DNA of 64,000 nucleotides from Sesamum alatum (Eukaryota > Streptophyta > Magnoliopsida > Lamiales > Pedaliaceae): assembly GCA_034509735.1 (NCBI GenBank), contig JACGWO010000005.1:36548479-36612478 (forward strand). Direction: 5' to 3'. Shown piece after piece: positions 1-11,151 of the stretch. Position 1 is the stretch's first letter; every line of letters starts with the position of its first letter. The translations under genes and the position numbers were made by a program. Under the pieces are notes generated by a model. The model was given only the letters and a program-made list of their open reading frames with translations. It had not been told where the DNA came from and did not search any database.

Positions 1-1575
1 TTCTCCTGATAACTCTTGGGATTAGGATACTTGTTTGTGGAAAGTGGTTCATTTGTTTTGTAGTGGAGTGCATAGGATGTGGCTTGGGTACTTGGTGTAT
101 CAGTACTAACGTATCGAGGATGGGTTATGGTAGGAAGAGGTGGTTTGGGATTAGACTTACTATCATAGGTGGAATTTACGTGTGCATGGAATGTGTTTTC
201 TTTGTGGTACGTGGTGTTCGGTTATTGGTGTATGGGGTTGGAATCCATACTAGAAAATGGGTTAATGGTTCGGGTATGGGTGGGAGTGGTAGTTGGAGTG
301 TTTGAGCCTGCTGCAGGGGGTTTATGATATGGTGCATGGTTAGGGTTTTGGGAGTGAGATATGATATGGGTGGGTGCCTTGCCTTGGTTGTCATCCGCTT
401 CGATCTTGGGTGTTATTTTCAGCAGGGAAAATGTTGACAACTTGGCTAGAGTGGGTTTCCATATGTTTGTATGGCAAGTTGGAGGATTTAGAGGACGATC
501 CCATATTGATAGCCGTATCATTCACTGGAAATCCGCCTCTTGTCTGCTGGGTATCCGTATCTGTGATGGAAGGAAAAATTGGTGAATCTTGGCTAGGATT
601 ACTTCCCTCAATTGGACTTTCCTTATTATTTCCCTTCATTCCGAAAGTACCAAAATATCCACTCCACGTGGTCCACCCATTTTCGCTGTTGGTCGTCTGG
701 CGCGGGATGGTTCCGAAAGTAAACTGTCTTGGGTAGTACTCCGGCGAGGCCTCCGATGGAGTACTCACACTGAAATTCCGTTCATCATGTCTTAACTAGG
801 GGTGTTAGAGCCTGGGTCCTTGAAGTCGGCATTGTACTGTTTCTCACAACCCTTGCAATGTGCCCCATTTTTTCCGCAAAAAAAAACAAAAGTTTGGGAG
901 TCTGGCACATGTGAAGCAAATAGTGTACTCTTCGTCGAATGGTGATCGAATTTGCACAACCCTTCGCAACGCTTTCTGGACATCCAAACTGACTTTCATT
1001 TTAATCGTTGATGTAGAAGGATATGCATTATCATCCCAATCTAACTGTTTGATCACCCCTAGAGCATTGCCAATATACGTTATCATCTCCTTTATACGTT
1101 GTGCCACTGGTAAGTCATGGATGAAGACTGTGAACACACATGTATCCAGTTTAACCTCGATCGGATTTTGGTCACCATCAATTGTATTTAGAACAATCAA
1201 CTATTTGTCGAAAATCCAAGGGTCGTCTGCCAGTGATCTGTTAGGTCGATAACATGGTTGAAAGTAATAAGAAAATGCTCCTCGTTTAAGCTCTGAACAC
1301 GCATGCCTTTCCCGGGGTTAAGCATTCTGTGTAGGGCTAATCGAAGTGCTTCAAAGTTTGCCCATTTCCTCGTGACAACTTTACCAAGAAGAGAAAGTCC
1401 CATGTCAAGTTTCTTCTGCCATATTTCAGAGGGTATGTTGACCTTTCCATTCTCCTCCTCAGTAAAGAGATAACATCTTTCCTGGTTCCGTAAAGTATCG
1501 ATCCATCCCGTACTAACCTTAGCCCCCAGGGACGTTACCCTAGATTGATAGACCCTGCAGTGATAGCAGATTTAG
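1..1575 (-). pseudogene. Decayed LINE ORF1-like gene (DUF4283 + CCHC zinc knuckle), runs off window edge
   Basis: Read on the minus strand, an open frame starts near 1572 and passes through 1403-1197 and 1200-844. It has the DUF4283 pattern of plant L1-type ORF1 proteins: a GKVVTRK segment, an L-F-I-F-H stretch, a D-x-W segment, an IGN-x-G turn and a basic K-V-S-L-D strand before the LP-x-FC end of the domain. The zinc knuckle follows in a different frame (near 900-860, CFFCGKNGAHCKGC). The frame breaks at an A/T homopolymer at about 870-890. Downstream frames (768-391, then 521-222) are polar and Pro/Thr-rich, like the linker of such proteins, but change phase again. Knuckle spacing is off by one residue. 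ORF1 of plant LINEs binds RNA and nucleic acid. The protein is certainly broken. The DUF4283 call is fairly sure; the extent past 790 is inferred. Confidence 0.62.
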
Positions 1576-1997
1576 CCTGACCCTAAACTGCCAGCCACTG
1601 CACAGAAAAAAAAACCAAAGCAAGACAGAAGAAGGACAAAGAAGTAGTCAGAGCCAAACGAAAAAAAATCAAAAGAAAGGAGAAGGAGAAAGAAACAAAA
1701 AACGTGCTGAAAAAAAAAGAGAAGGTCGAGAGAGAAAAAGGAATAAGCGTCGATCCAAACAGGTGCCGGATATAGGACGTTGCTATAAAGAATATTATCT
1801 CCGGGATTCGTCGCCAGGAAATCTTACAGACTCTCAAGCTGAGAGTATAAAAGGGCAACTCTCATGCGAGAGAATTGGGTGTTCAACAGTTTCTTTTAAA
1901 TGTATTAAACATTCTCAATTTTTACTACCACTTAACTTACAACTTTTTCTACAACTTATTTCCATAGCATAAGCAAAAGCTATTGCAAACACCCCCT
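1576..1997. other. Spacer: purine-rich stretch, no gene
   Basis: No coding support. The plus strand is strongly A/G-biased from 1597 to 1745. This could be the pyrimidine-rich 5' leader of the minus-strand LINE remnant to the left. The rest is unremarkable up to the start of the duplicated segment at about 1998. Confidence 0.4.
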
Positions 1998-2639
1998 AAG
2001 TCTTTTTCACGTGTAGAGGGGTATTTGTAATTAATAAATAATGAGGGGCGTTTTTGTAGCATTTGTAACCCGTATTTTCATTGATAGAGATCAATGCTAC
2101 ATGTTTCACTCGATTTAAATTTCATAATTTTATAAATTCATATATTGGAAAATGTATACACGAATGCTTGATATATGTGTACAATAATAAAGCATGCTAT
2201 ATTTCTTTATTTATATAAAAATATTTTTTGATTATAGAAAATATATATATATATATATACATGCAATACATAATTTAAAATAAGATTTTAAAATCAATAA
2301 CCTCTATACAAAAATATTTGAATATATATACAACATATGATAAATATGGATCGACAGACACATACACCCTTTTTTTATGTCAAGACCGACTGTTAAAAAT
2401 ATTAGATAATTTTTTCGCCCATAAGGGTGTTTTGTCATTTAATATTACAGAAGCATAACGAGTGTTTATTTTCTTTCTGTAATATTTTATAATAATTTTG
2501 CAAAATTTTGCTAACTTAGGGGTGTAGATGCAATTTCCACCTAAGAAGGAACTTTTTGTAATTAAATTAAAATTCAAGAGGTGTAAATGTACTTTTATGA
2601 GGTGCTAATGACTTAGCACAACAGTTTTTAGGGTGGCTG

Positions 2640-5335
2640 ATGACTCGATATATGATAATGATGTGCACAATGACTGAGAATACAATCTTTGATCTGACTA
2701 ACGACTCAATCCTCATGGTTGATGTGGCAAATAACTCAGTTCATAACTTTAAAGTGGTGGATGACTCAACAAAATGTTGCGAAGTGGTGGTCAATAGAGT
2801 TGTCAGACATCGCATGAAGTTGACACCTGCTTGTGAGTCAACATTTCGTGTTTATGATTCTTATTGATGAGCATATACAGTTGAAATGTCCAGCAACTTA
2901 GTCGATGTGGATGACATGGATAATGATTCGCCATGCTCAGTTGACATGACCTATGACTTAGTTTTCATGTTGACGTGACAGATGACTCGGAGCATTTTGC
3001 TTGGCCAACAGATGACTCAACAACGGGGGTTTGACGTGGTGGATGACTTGACTGTTGTTCTTGATGTGAATGATGACGGTCAAATATTATACTGGTGTTT
3101 GGTGCATTGCATGTACAAATAAAACGACACATACCCCTAAAATTTAGAAATGGAATATGTGCCACTTATCCGGTGTATTGTGTAATATGTGTAAGATCAG
3201 TAGCCGCAGATGATGTGCAAGTGACTAAGTTGCAACATTGAAGTGGCAAATGACTCAGTGTTGGTGTTGGTATGACATATGACTCAGTGAACAAAGTTGA
3301 CGTGGTTTATGACTAAGCAACATTCAGCTTGACGGTCAAATAACTTAGCACCAGAGTTATATGACATCAGTGTCGACTCAACAAATGTTGTTGAAGTGGA
3401 AAGTTACTCCGTTGTAGGTGTCAACATGGAACATGACTCAACAATAGGCATCCACGTGGTAGATGACTCAGAACCTACTGTAAACATAGCAAACCACTCA
3501 GAAGGCTAGCATGATGTGGTAACTCAGTAAGTGATGCTCACATATCGGCCGACTCAACAAGTGCAATTAACTAGCTAATGACTCATCATATGCAGTTGGT
3601 GGGGATGATGACTCAACAAGATTTGCTGACATGGCAAATAACACAAATTTCATCGACTTCATGGTTGATGACTTAATAGCCAATGTGTGCATGGTTGCAA
3701 CTCAACTGTAGTTGACATGGTTCGATGACTAAGCAAATGTTGTTAAACGTGGATTATGGCTCATGATGTGTAATTGACCTGGACAATAACTAGACACTTG
3801 TCTGCATTATGTGAACTATGCTTAGGTAAAAGGGACATGATTAGATGACTTAGTTGCATAGTTGATGCGACTAATAACTTAGCAATTGATTTTGACACAC
3901 TGTTGCTGACATCGTCAATAACTTGGTAATACTTGTTAACTCTGATGATGACAACTAATATGTACGGTGACTCAATATTTGTTGTTGACATTGTAATAAG
4001 AGTCAATATGTTTAGCTAAGACAAGTGAGACGTATGTAGTTGAAGTGATTGTTGCATCAACATATTGGAGGTAATGTAGACAACATGAGTGAATGTTGTT
4101 CTCGTAGCCGATGAACAAATTAGTTTGCCTCTAAATTGACATGGTAGACGACTCACTTAGTGAAGCTGATGCATCAATTGCCTCAATTTGTGCAATTGGC
4201 GTAGCTCATGACTAATCATATACGGTTAACAGCGATGAGGACTCAACCACCTTTGTGACATGGTAAACAACACGAATTTCATCTGCTTCATGGTTGATCA
4301 CTCAACAGCTATGTATGACATGGTTGCAACTCAACTGTAGTTGACGTGGTTCAATGACTAAGCAAATGTTGTTAAACGTGGATTATGACTCATGATAGGT
4401 AGTTGACCTGGATAATAACTAAGCACCCGTCTGCATTATGTGAACTATGCTTAGGCAAAAGTGACATGATTAGATGACTCAGTTATATAGTTGATGCAGC
4501 TAATAACTTAGCAATTGATTTTGACACGTCGCTGCTGACATCGTCAATAACTTGGCAATACTTGTTAATTTTGGTGATGACTCACTTTCGGAACTAATTT
4601 GCATGGTGACCTAACATTTGTTGTTGCAATTGTAATAAGAGCTAATATGTTCAGCTAGGACAAGTGAGACATATGTAGTTGACGTGATTGATGCGTCAAC
4701 ATATTGGAGGTGATGTGGACAACACGAGTGGATGTTGTTCTTGTGGCCGATGAACAATTGAGTTGCCTCAGCTAGTGCAATTGACGTAGTTTATGACTAA
4801 TCATATGCGACTAACGGGGATGATGACTCAACCACCTTTGTTAAACAACATGAATTTCATCTGCTTCATGGTTGATGCCCCAACAGCCACTGTGTAACAT
4901 TGTTGTAACTCAACTGATGTTGACATGGTTTGATGACTAAGCAAAAGCTGTTAACATGGATTATGACTCGTGGTGTGTAGTCGACTTGAATAATAACTAG
5001 GCACTCGTGTGCATTATGTGGACTATGCTTAGGGAAGGAGACATGATTAGATAACTTAGCTGTATAGTTGATGTGGCTAATAACTTAGCAATTGATTTTT
5101 ACATGTTGTTGTTGACATCATCAATGACTTAGCAATACTTGTTAACTTTGGTGATGACTTACTTTTGCAGCTAATGTGTATGATGACTCATCCCTTATTG
5201 TTGACATTGCCAATAATACGCTATATTCAACTAGGAAAGTGAGACATATGTAGTTAACGTGATTGATATGTTAGCATATTGCAGTTGATGTGGACAACAC
5301 GAGTGAACGATGTTCTCTTGGATGATGAATAAGAA
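2640..5335. repeat. Degenerate TGACTCA/ACGTG minisatellite, copy A
   Basis: About 2.7 kb is built from imperfect units of roughly 30-40 bp. The rough consensus is TTGAC-rTGG-t-n-GATGACTCA followed by 10-15 variable bases. The heptamer TGACTCA, or one-base variants such as TGACTTA, TGACTAA and TAACTCA, recurs throughout. The preceding GTGG is often part of ACGTGG. Short frames here (for example 2640-2867) are by-products of the repeat and are not called as genes. Nothing else is seen in the block. Confidence 0.8.
3558..5335. repeat. Three tandem higher-order units of about 600 bp
   Basis: Inside the array a longer unit is repeated three times, starting near 3558, 4187 and 4770. Landmarks recur in the same order in each: GTGCAATT; a GACTAATCATATnC-like word; AACAACACGAATTTCATCTGC; GCATTATGTGaACTATGCTTAGG; and GTGAGACATATGTAGTT. 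Unit lengths are about 630, 585 and 565 bp. The paralogous copy B holds a single such unit (about 12850-13430). Confidence 0.78.
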
Positions 5336-5516
5336 AAAATTTTGTCAACAAAGCTGATAACCCATGATGAAAAAAAAGTATTCCTAGTTGACGTATTGTC
5401 CATGTGTTAAATGCAATTTACCCCCCTCCCCCCCTATGTTAATAAAAAAGAGCAATTTACTCCCCCTGTGAAAAAAAAAAAAAGCAGCATTTTACCCCCC
5501 TATGTTCTTAAAAATG

Positions 5517-6812
5517 AGGCTAAAATGCATAAAATCCCCTTGTGTTTTGAAATCGGCTAAAAAAAAACCCATTCTGTTTTAAAAATAGGCGAAAAACCCA
5601 CTCATATTTTGTAAAAGTCAGCAAAAAACACCCATTTCCGTTATGAATTAACGGAATGTGTAATGGACGCGCGTGTTGTGCGTCTGGGTGTGTATTTTAG
5701 CTGTTTTTAAGCCTTTTTTTGTGCCTTTTTTACAGAAATACCCTCATGTGGCCTATATATGTTGATAAGGCTTGTTTGGGGTGTTTTTTTTGGCATTTCT
5801 CCTCTACATATTTGGGCATTTCTTACTTGTTTTGTGTGTTCTTTTTTTTACTTTTGTATTTATCTAAAAAATTAAGTATCTTTTTTATAAATATATTTAT
5901 TTTAAAATACCAAAAGAAATATATAAAATTTTAAAGTTTTATAGTGTAATTTAAATTGACAATACAAATATTAATATAATAAAATTCATTTTTCAAATTT
6001 ATATATCTTAATGAATATTAATATTGATTAACTATAAAAAATATACATTATTAACTAATTTAAATTATTATTTAATTAAAAATATTTAAATAAATTATCT
6101 TTATTTACTATAAACAATATTAAAATTTTAAAATTGTTATAAGTATTGAAATTTTATTTAATACTTTTATTTAATTATTATAAATGTAAAAAAAATTAAA
6201 TGAATTACTTTAAGTTTAATTAACTTAAATTATTATTTAATTTAAATATTTAATTATATTCAATATATAGACAAAAAGACTAATTAAATATCTAATAATT
6301 ATTATAATTATCTAAAACTACTCTTAATTAACTGAAATATATATTAATAAATACAATTAAGTTAATAAAAAAAACTGGGGGCAGCGACGGCGACGCGGTC
6401 GCCCTCCTCTTTCTTTTGTCTGGGCGCGGCGGGGATGGGGGAGGCGGCGGTGCGGGTGGGGGGTGGCGGGGGTGGGGGTAGGGATTTTTTTGTTTTTGTT
6501 TTTTTTCAAATTTGTATAATAAAAATATTAATTTATTTTTTATAATTTCAAATTACTTATATATAAAATAAGTTGTTGAATCTAGACCTTTCATTGTTTT
6601 TAAGATCTAACGGTAGAGATTAATTCATTAGATATGACAGTTATTATTTTTTTAAAGGAGATCCAACGGTCATTAAAATAAGGAATAATATATAATAATA
6701 GGGGCATAACGGTCAATCTATTAAAAAATTAACGCCGCTAAGGTCTTTTAATGGAGAGGGGCGGTTGAGCTTAATTTTATAAAACACAGGGGAGTTTTAT
6801 TCATTTTAGCCT
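5517..6812. mobile_element. Inverted-repeat element nested in the MULE
   Basis: The left end AGGCTAAAATGCATAAAA (from 5517) is matched in inverse at 6812, where the reverse strand reads AGGCTAAAATGAATAAAA. The similarity continues through CCCCTTGTGTTTT against CCCCTGTGTTTT. It is either a second insertion inside the larger element or part of a compound terminal repeat. I found no convincing target duplication: AAAAATG on the left against AAATATG on the right matches 6 of 7. Confidence 0.55.
6380..6482 (+). other. G-rich island with quadruplex-capable runs
   Basis: Runs of three or more G recur at short spacing on the plus strand, especially 6431-6481, in otherwise very AT-rich DNA (5870-6370 is largely A/T). 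No reading frame is supported. It could be captured host sequence or a structural part of the element. Confidence 0.5.
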
Positions 6813-7138
6813 AAATATGAAGCAAAAAACCCCCTGATGCGTTCGTGTATTACACGCGCGATTTTCTTTTCTTTTCTTTTTAATTTTTATTTGAAATGAT
6901 ATTTATGCCCTAATTTAAAAACCATTTGGATTGATTTCAATCTAAGGTCCAAATTTATCTAATAGATCAACGGTTTAAATTTTATTGAATTTAAAATTAA
7001 CAGTTTAGATTTAAGCAAATATAAAATTAAAATTATTATATTATAGAATAATTAAATTTTGAATATATATATATATATGTACATATATAAATTTTATATA
7101 TAAATATTATATTTATGTATATATACATATATATATGG

Positions 7139-7560
7139 AGAGAGAAAGAGGGAGAGAAGGGAATCCGGCGGCGGTGAGAGGGGGACGGTGACTTGTGGAG
7201 AGGGGGATGACGGGCGACGGATATGGCGGAAGGCGACAAGGTGGTGGGCTGATCTAGAAGGAAGAAGGGGCGATGGTGCCGACGGCGATGAGGAGGAGGA
7301 GGAGGAGGAGGAGGACGGTAGTGAAGATAAGCGGGGGCGGCGGATCTGGCAGAGGGCGACGAGGTGTGGGTGGATCGGGAGGGGGAAGGGGGCGCTGACG
7401 CGACGACAGTGAGGAGGAGATGGCGCGACGACTGGGGGAGGAGGAGGTGGCGCGACGGCCGGGGCAGGGGGGGAAGAGGAGGAGGGGGCGGACTGGCGGT
7501 TTGGTCCAGCAATGGCCGTGTTGTGAACGGGCAGCGGCGGCGACACAGAAGACGAAGAAG
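7139..7560 (+). repeat. Purine-strand low-complexity block (GGA/GCGAC-rich)
   Basis: About 420 bp of G/A-rich plus strand with GAG/GGA runs, flanked by (TA)n tracts at 7060-7135 and 7565-7585. Open frames on the minus strand give only proline/serine runs. Those are expected from the composition and are not taken as genes. Confidence 0.6.
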
Positions 7561-7886
7561 ACAAATATATATATATATATATATTAATTATTTTTATAAA
7601 TAACATATATATATATTAATATATTTAAATATTAAGTATTATTTTATCAATAATATATATATATATATATATTAATTTATTAAATATATTATAAAATAAT
7701 ATTTTATTGCTCAAAAAAATATGCCAAGATGCAGTAGACGCCCGTGCAGTACACTACTGGGGTTAGGGGATATTTTGCTCTGTTTCTAATAACACATGGG
7801 GGTAATTGTTATTTTTTTTCATAGGGGATAAAATGCTCATTTCTCTTAACACAAGGGGGTAAATTGTATTTTTCCTTATTGTCCAT

Positions 7887-9276
7887 ACGTCATCACCAGC
7901 ATGGTTGTATGATGTTGACTCAGATCTGATGCCACTTTATGTTGTAGCCATGTCACAAGCCATGCTGAATGCCTAAAATTAACCTATGAACTTTCTGATT
8001 TGGGACCTTTCCCCTCTCCAATTCCACCATCTGATCCAAGCGTTGTTTCAATTCTTCACAGTCCCTTTACTTCTTATCCACCACTTTCCAATATCTGAAT
8101 TTTCGCCATCCAGAGCCCTAATAGCAGAAAACTTAGTAGCTAAAGTGCACCACTCAATCCTCTGAAGTATTTCTTAGTGTACTGCGAGATGTTTCATCTG
8201 GAATGGCATTAAGTATGATGTAGTAATCAACTTGGCAAATGGTTCGCTATTGATCATGAAGGTTGATGAATTCATCGAACAAAGGTAATTTGCAAGGCCA
8301 TCATGCTATTTTTTTAATATGTGATGTGTTTCTTGTTTGTAGTTTTGAGTAATTTGTTAAGAGTGCACATGTAGCGTTATCAATCTTTCCTAAAGACGGA
8401 GTTTATCACACTAAAAATGAACAACATAGAAGATGTAAATGCGATGGTTATCATTATGCATTTGGTTCTTGATTAAAAATTATTGAGCACTTATTGAGAA
8501 ATATTGAAAGGTAATCTACAGTTTTTCTGCTTGAATTCAAACTCCACCACATTCACAATTAATCAATTACCATTGTGAAGTCCTGATACATCAGATATCC
8601 TCTTTGCCTTTGTCGACTTGGAAACACTACCAATTAAATCATATAGTTTTCCAAGTTAGTGATAGGATTTAACTAAGTCATGTTTTGATTTGTACATCAT
8701 ACTTTTAGATTAATTATCTTTTTGTGTTCTAGTGGGAGCAACATGTGTCCATTCCTCCTCATTAAGCTTTTTATCTTTGTCTTACAGGACAACACAATCC
8801 CTGAAGCCATGTGTTTGCTGATGGTCTCTAGTCTTTTAATATAGGAGTATTTATGTTATGGTCATTCTCCACATGAAATAAACCTTCTATTTGAAGAGAT
8901 ACATTTATGCCTAAACCAGTTCAGGAATACAAATTAGTTTGCCTCTACTACTTCCTTGTTGGAAATTCATGCTCACTTTTGCATAAATGATGAATTGGTG
9001 TTTATAGTTTAGATATAAATGGGGTGTTGAATAGGAGATACTGATTCGCAGAAGATTGTTTGTAAAAAAGTCTTGTGGTGACTGTATATTTTTACTGGAT
9101 GAGGGAAAGCCAACTTCTACTTGAAAAATTCTAAGACAAATTTCAGTTGTACTAAAGTTATTCATGAAAAGACATTTTCTTTAACATGTTAAAATCATGA
9201 CAATAATTTTCTATCTTGTAGGTATGCTTAGTGTTTGAAAACTTAAAACTACCTGTTATTTTAATACTTGTAAAAT
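7887..9276. other. Non-coding remainder of copy A
   Basis: 7887-8364 matches 13465-13980 of copy B. 8365-9130 has no counterpart in copy B, so it is either a deletion there or an insertion here; I see no terminal repeats. 9115-9276 matches again. No gene is supported. Confidence 0.6.
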
Positions 9277-9285
9277 TAAGTTTAT

Positions 9286-10248
9286 GCAAACTTGTAAACT
9301 TAGTCCTGTATGTATGGGGGTGCGACAAAATTGATCCCGTAACTATGGGACTAACAATTTTATTCATTTATAATTTAAATTTGTACCAATTTTGGTCCTT
9401 CCGACCAAAAGTGGTTGGAAATTAACAAATCAAATTAAGTTTTAGGGTTTCGACATTCAAATGGACATCATTTACACAGTCATCATTCTACGTGAATGTT
9501 GGCGTGGCTCACTGCCCACCACTACCTCATCGTTACTGTTGGTTGCTGGATTGTTTTTCTCGGGGCCTCCAGCCATGCGCACCATCACTAAACTCGTTGT
9601 CCAATGTTGATTCTATCCATGCAACGCATGTTCTAATCGAAATTCAAACGCACCCCCAGACGTCGATTACAATTTTAGATCTATTTTCTCTCTCCTCGAT
9701 TCGCTGTTGTCCGACCTACCCATCGTTTGAGACCACCACAAATTGACTCCCCATCCTTCGGCAAGTCGATTGCACCTAGGCTTCTCCATTTTCATCCATT
9801 ATCCGGTCAGTTCTCTCCGTTTTCAGTTGCACTACTCTTTTTGTAGCTCGATCATTGTTTTAAAGTTGCCAGCGATCATCTCGTCGGCGCACCACCACCC
9901 CTATGTTCGCCTCCCCACGATCCATGCATCCATCCGATCAGTTTCCATCGACGGCACCGTCCACGTCATGGGCCTCCTCATCTTCCCCCATTTCTTCTTT
10001 GTGAGGAGGAGGGGGAAGAGGGTGCTTTTTTTTTTTTTTTTTTTGGTCCATTTGACTTGCCCAACATCCACATTGAATGCCATGTGTTTCAGTCAAGCCT
10101 AGTTGGCAGGCAAACTTTAATCCCCAATTTGTCTGATTAATTTTTGACATTTTTTCTGACCGGAAGGACTGAAATTGCCACTAATTGAAACTTATAGAAC
10201 TAAAATTATCAATTCAATACATACATGACTACTTTTGTAATTTTACCA
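9286..10248. mobile_element. MULE-like element, 963 bp, 9-bp target duplication TAAGTTTAT
   Basis: TAAGTTTAT flanks the block at 9277-9285 and 10249-10257. The ends are inverted: the left reads GCAAACTTGTAAACTTAGTCCTGTATGTATGG in three short segments, and the reverse strand of the right end carries TAGTCATGTATGTATTG. The block is missing at the same place in copy B (about 14160), so it inserted after the duplication. The GC-richer interior (9500-10080) shares segments with 19680-19920 in the opposite orientation. Its frames (for example 9743-10102) are not conserved proteins. Confidence 0.8.
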
Positions 10249-10257
10249 TAAGTTTAT

Positions 10258-11151
10258 TTATTGATATGACTAAATATTGAAATTGACAACGTATAATTGT
10301 TTTAGAAGTTAAAGTGAAGCAAATAAAACTCGAAATACAAATTGTCATGATCAATACAAATTCAATATTCTAATAGGATGGTAAAATATTATAGCCTAGA
10401 TTCCTGAAACACACTATCAGATTTTCATATTGCCACGAGGGTTAAGTATTTTTTTAAAGTTAACAAAGTAAATCTGCATAGTCTTGTATCTTGTAGATGT
10501 CTCTTAATCAATATTAATAGTAACTATTTTGCTTTTCTAATTAATTCGCGAAAAATCCACCCAAAGAATAAAGATTAGTTGTATGAAAATAATCCTTGTG
10601 TTTCTTGATGAAGACTTGTTGTAATAAGATAATAGATCGTCTCGATATGAACTGTACTCATTATTAGAAAGCTTTACTAATTTCGATGTTAATATTATTA
10701 ACATGTAGTCTCATGTTTTACCTACAAAATATTTATAATAAATGTGATAAATCTGTAGCTCGGTGTTGCGTCTAAAGCATGTTATAACTCTACGGTGTTA
10801 TCCCTAATTCAAATTTTTTGGGTTATAAGGAATTGGGCCTAACGTTGGAATCATATAGCAATTAGTTTTGTTTGGTCGGAATGTTCCACCAGAGGAAACA
10901 TTTTTTACTATTTTAAGTGGATTATATTTCAAAACTGACTGAAATTTTAAAATTTAAAAAGATTCGTGTTTAGGTAAGATAAATACAAACGGCTCTAACT
11001 AATCCATTCACGCCATCATATTATTGAGCTTTATAATAAATATTATGAGTTTGCACTCTTAATTTGCTAATTACAGCTGCGCATCGAAACAGCCTACCCG
11101 TTGTTTCTATAAATTTGATTTTTCCTATAAGACCTAGTGCATTCTCTTTAC
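10258..11151. other. Copy A right end: duplicate of the zinc-finger gene promoter
   Basis: 10300-11151 parallels 14165-15472. It ends with a TATA-like TATAAAT at 11108-11114 and AGTGCATTCTCTTTAC, then diverges abruptly at 11152. In copy B the same sequence leads into the zinc-finger gene; here no gene follows. It looks like an orphaned promoter copy. Confidence 0.7.

Larger units (their letters stand above)
5404..7876. mobile_element. Mutator-like (MULE) DNA element with 10-bp target duplication
   Basis: The ten bases TATTGTCCAT occur at 5394-5403 and again at 7877-7886. Between them lies a block absent from the matching place in copy B (about 13450), which looks like the empty site. The ends are inverted repeats built on AAATGCAATTTACCCCC at the left and the reverse complement of GGGGGTAAATTGTATTT at the right. 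Further inverted matches follow (GAGCAATTTACTCCCCC against GAGCATTTTATCCCC). A 9-10 bp duplication with long inverted ends is the MULE signature. No transposase frame is visible, so the element is non-autonomous. The interior alternates AT-rich DNA with G-rich islands. Confidence 0.8.
1998..11151. repeat. Segmental duplication, copy A (interrupted)
   Basis: This block aligns by eye, in order and orientation, with 11236-15472. Anchors shared by both copies: an AAGTCTTTT start followed by TTGTAATTAATAAATAAT; the ATTGTTAAAAATATTAGATAA region (2380 and 11605); the TGACTCA-rich array; the GTACTGCGAGATGTTTCAT-type segment (8180 and 13815); AACATGTTAAAATCATG (9183 and 14041); and a promoter-like end with TATAAAT and AGTGCATTCTCTTTAC. 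Copy A is longer because it carries a three-fold expansion in the array, two transposon insertions and about 760 bp (8365-9130) absent from copy B. The two copies are clearly diverged, so the event is not recent. Confidence 0.85.

Noticed and set aside
2640..2867. 75-codon open frame in the TGACTCA array
   Set aside because: The same peptide pattern repeats with stops in neighbouring units. It is a by-product of the repeat.
2640..5335. Regularly repeated words suggesting a CRISPR-like array
   Set aside because: Units are degenerate, spacing is irregular and the DNA is from a plant nucleus with spliced genes. It is a minisatellite.
7036..7606. Two long proline/serine-rich frames on the minus strand
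   Set aside because: They arise from a purine-biased low-complexity block in a transposon and end in (TA)n-coded Tyr/Ile runs.
9743..10102. 119-codon frame
   Set aside because: It lies inside the MULE-like element 9286-10248 and shows no domain. The related element at 19.7 kb does not keep the frame.
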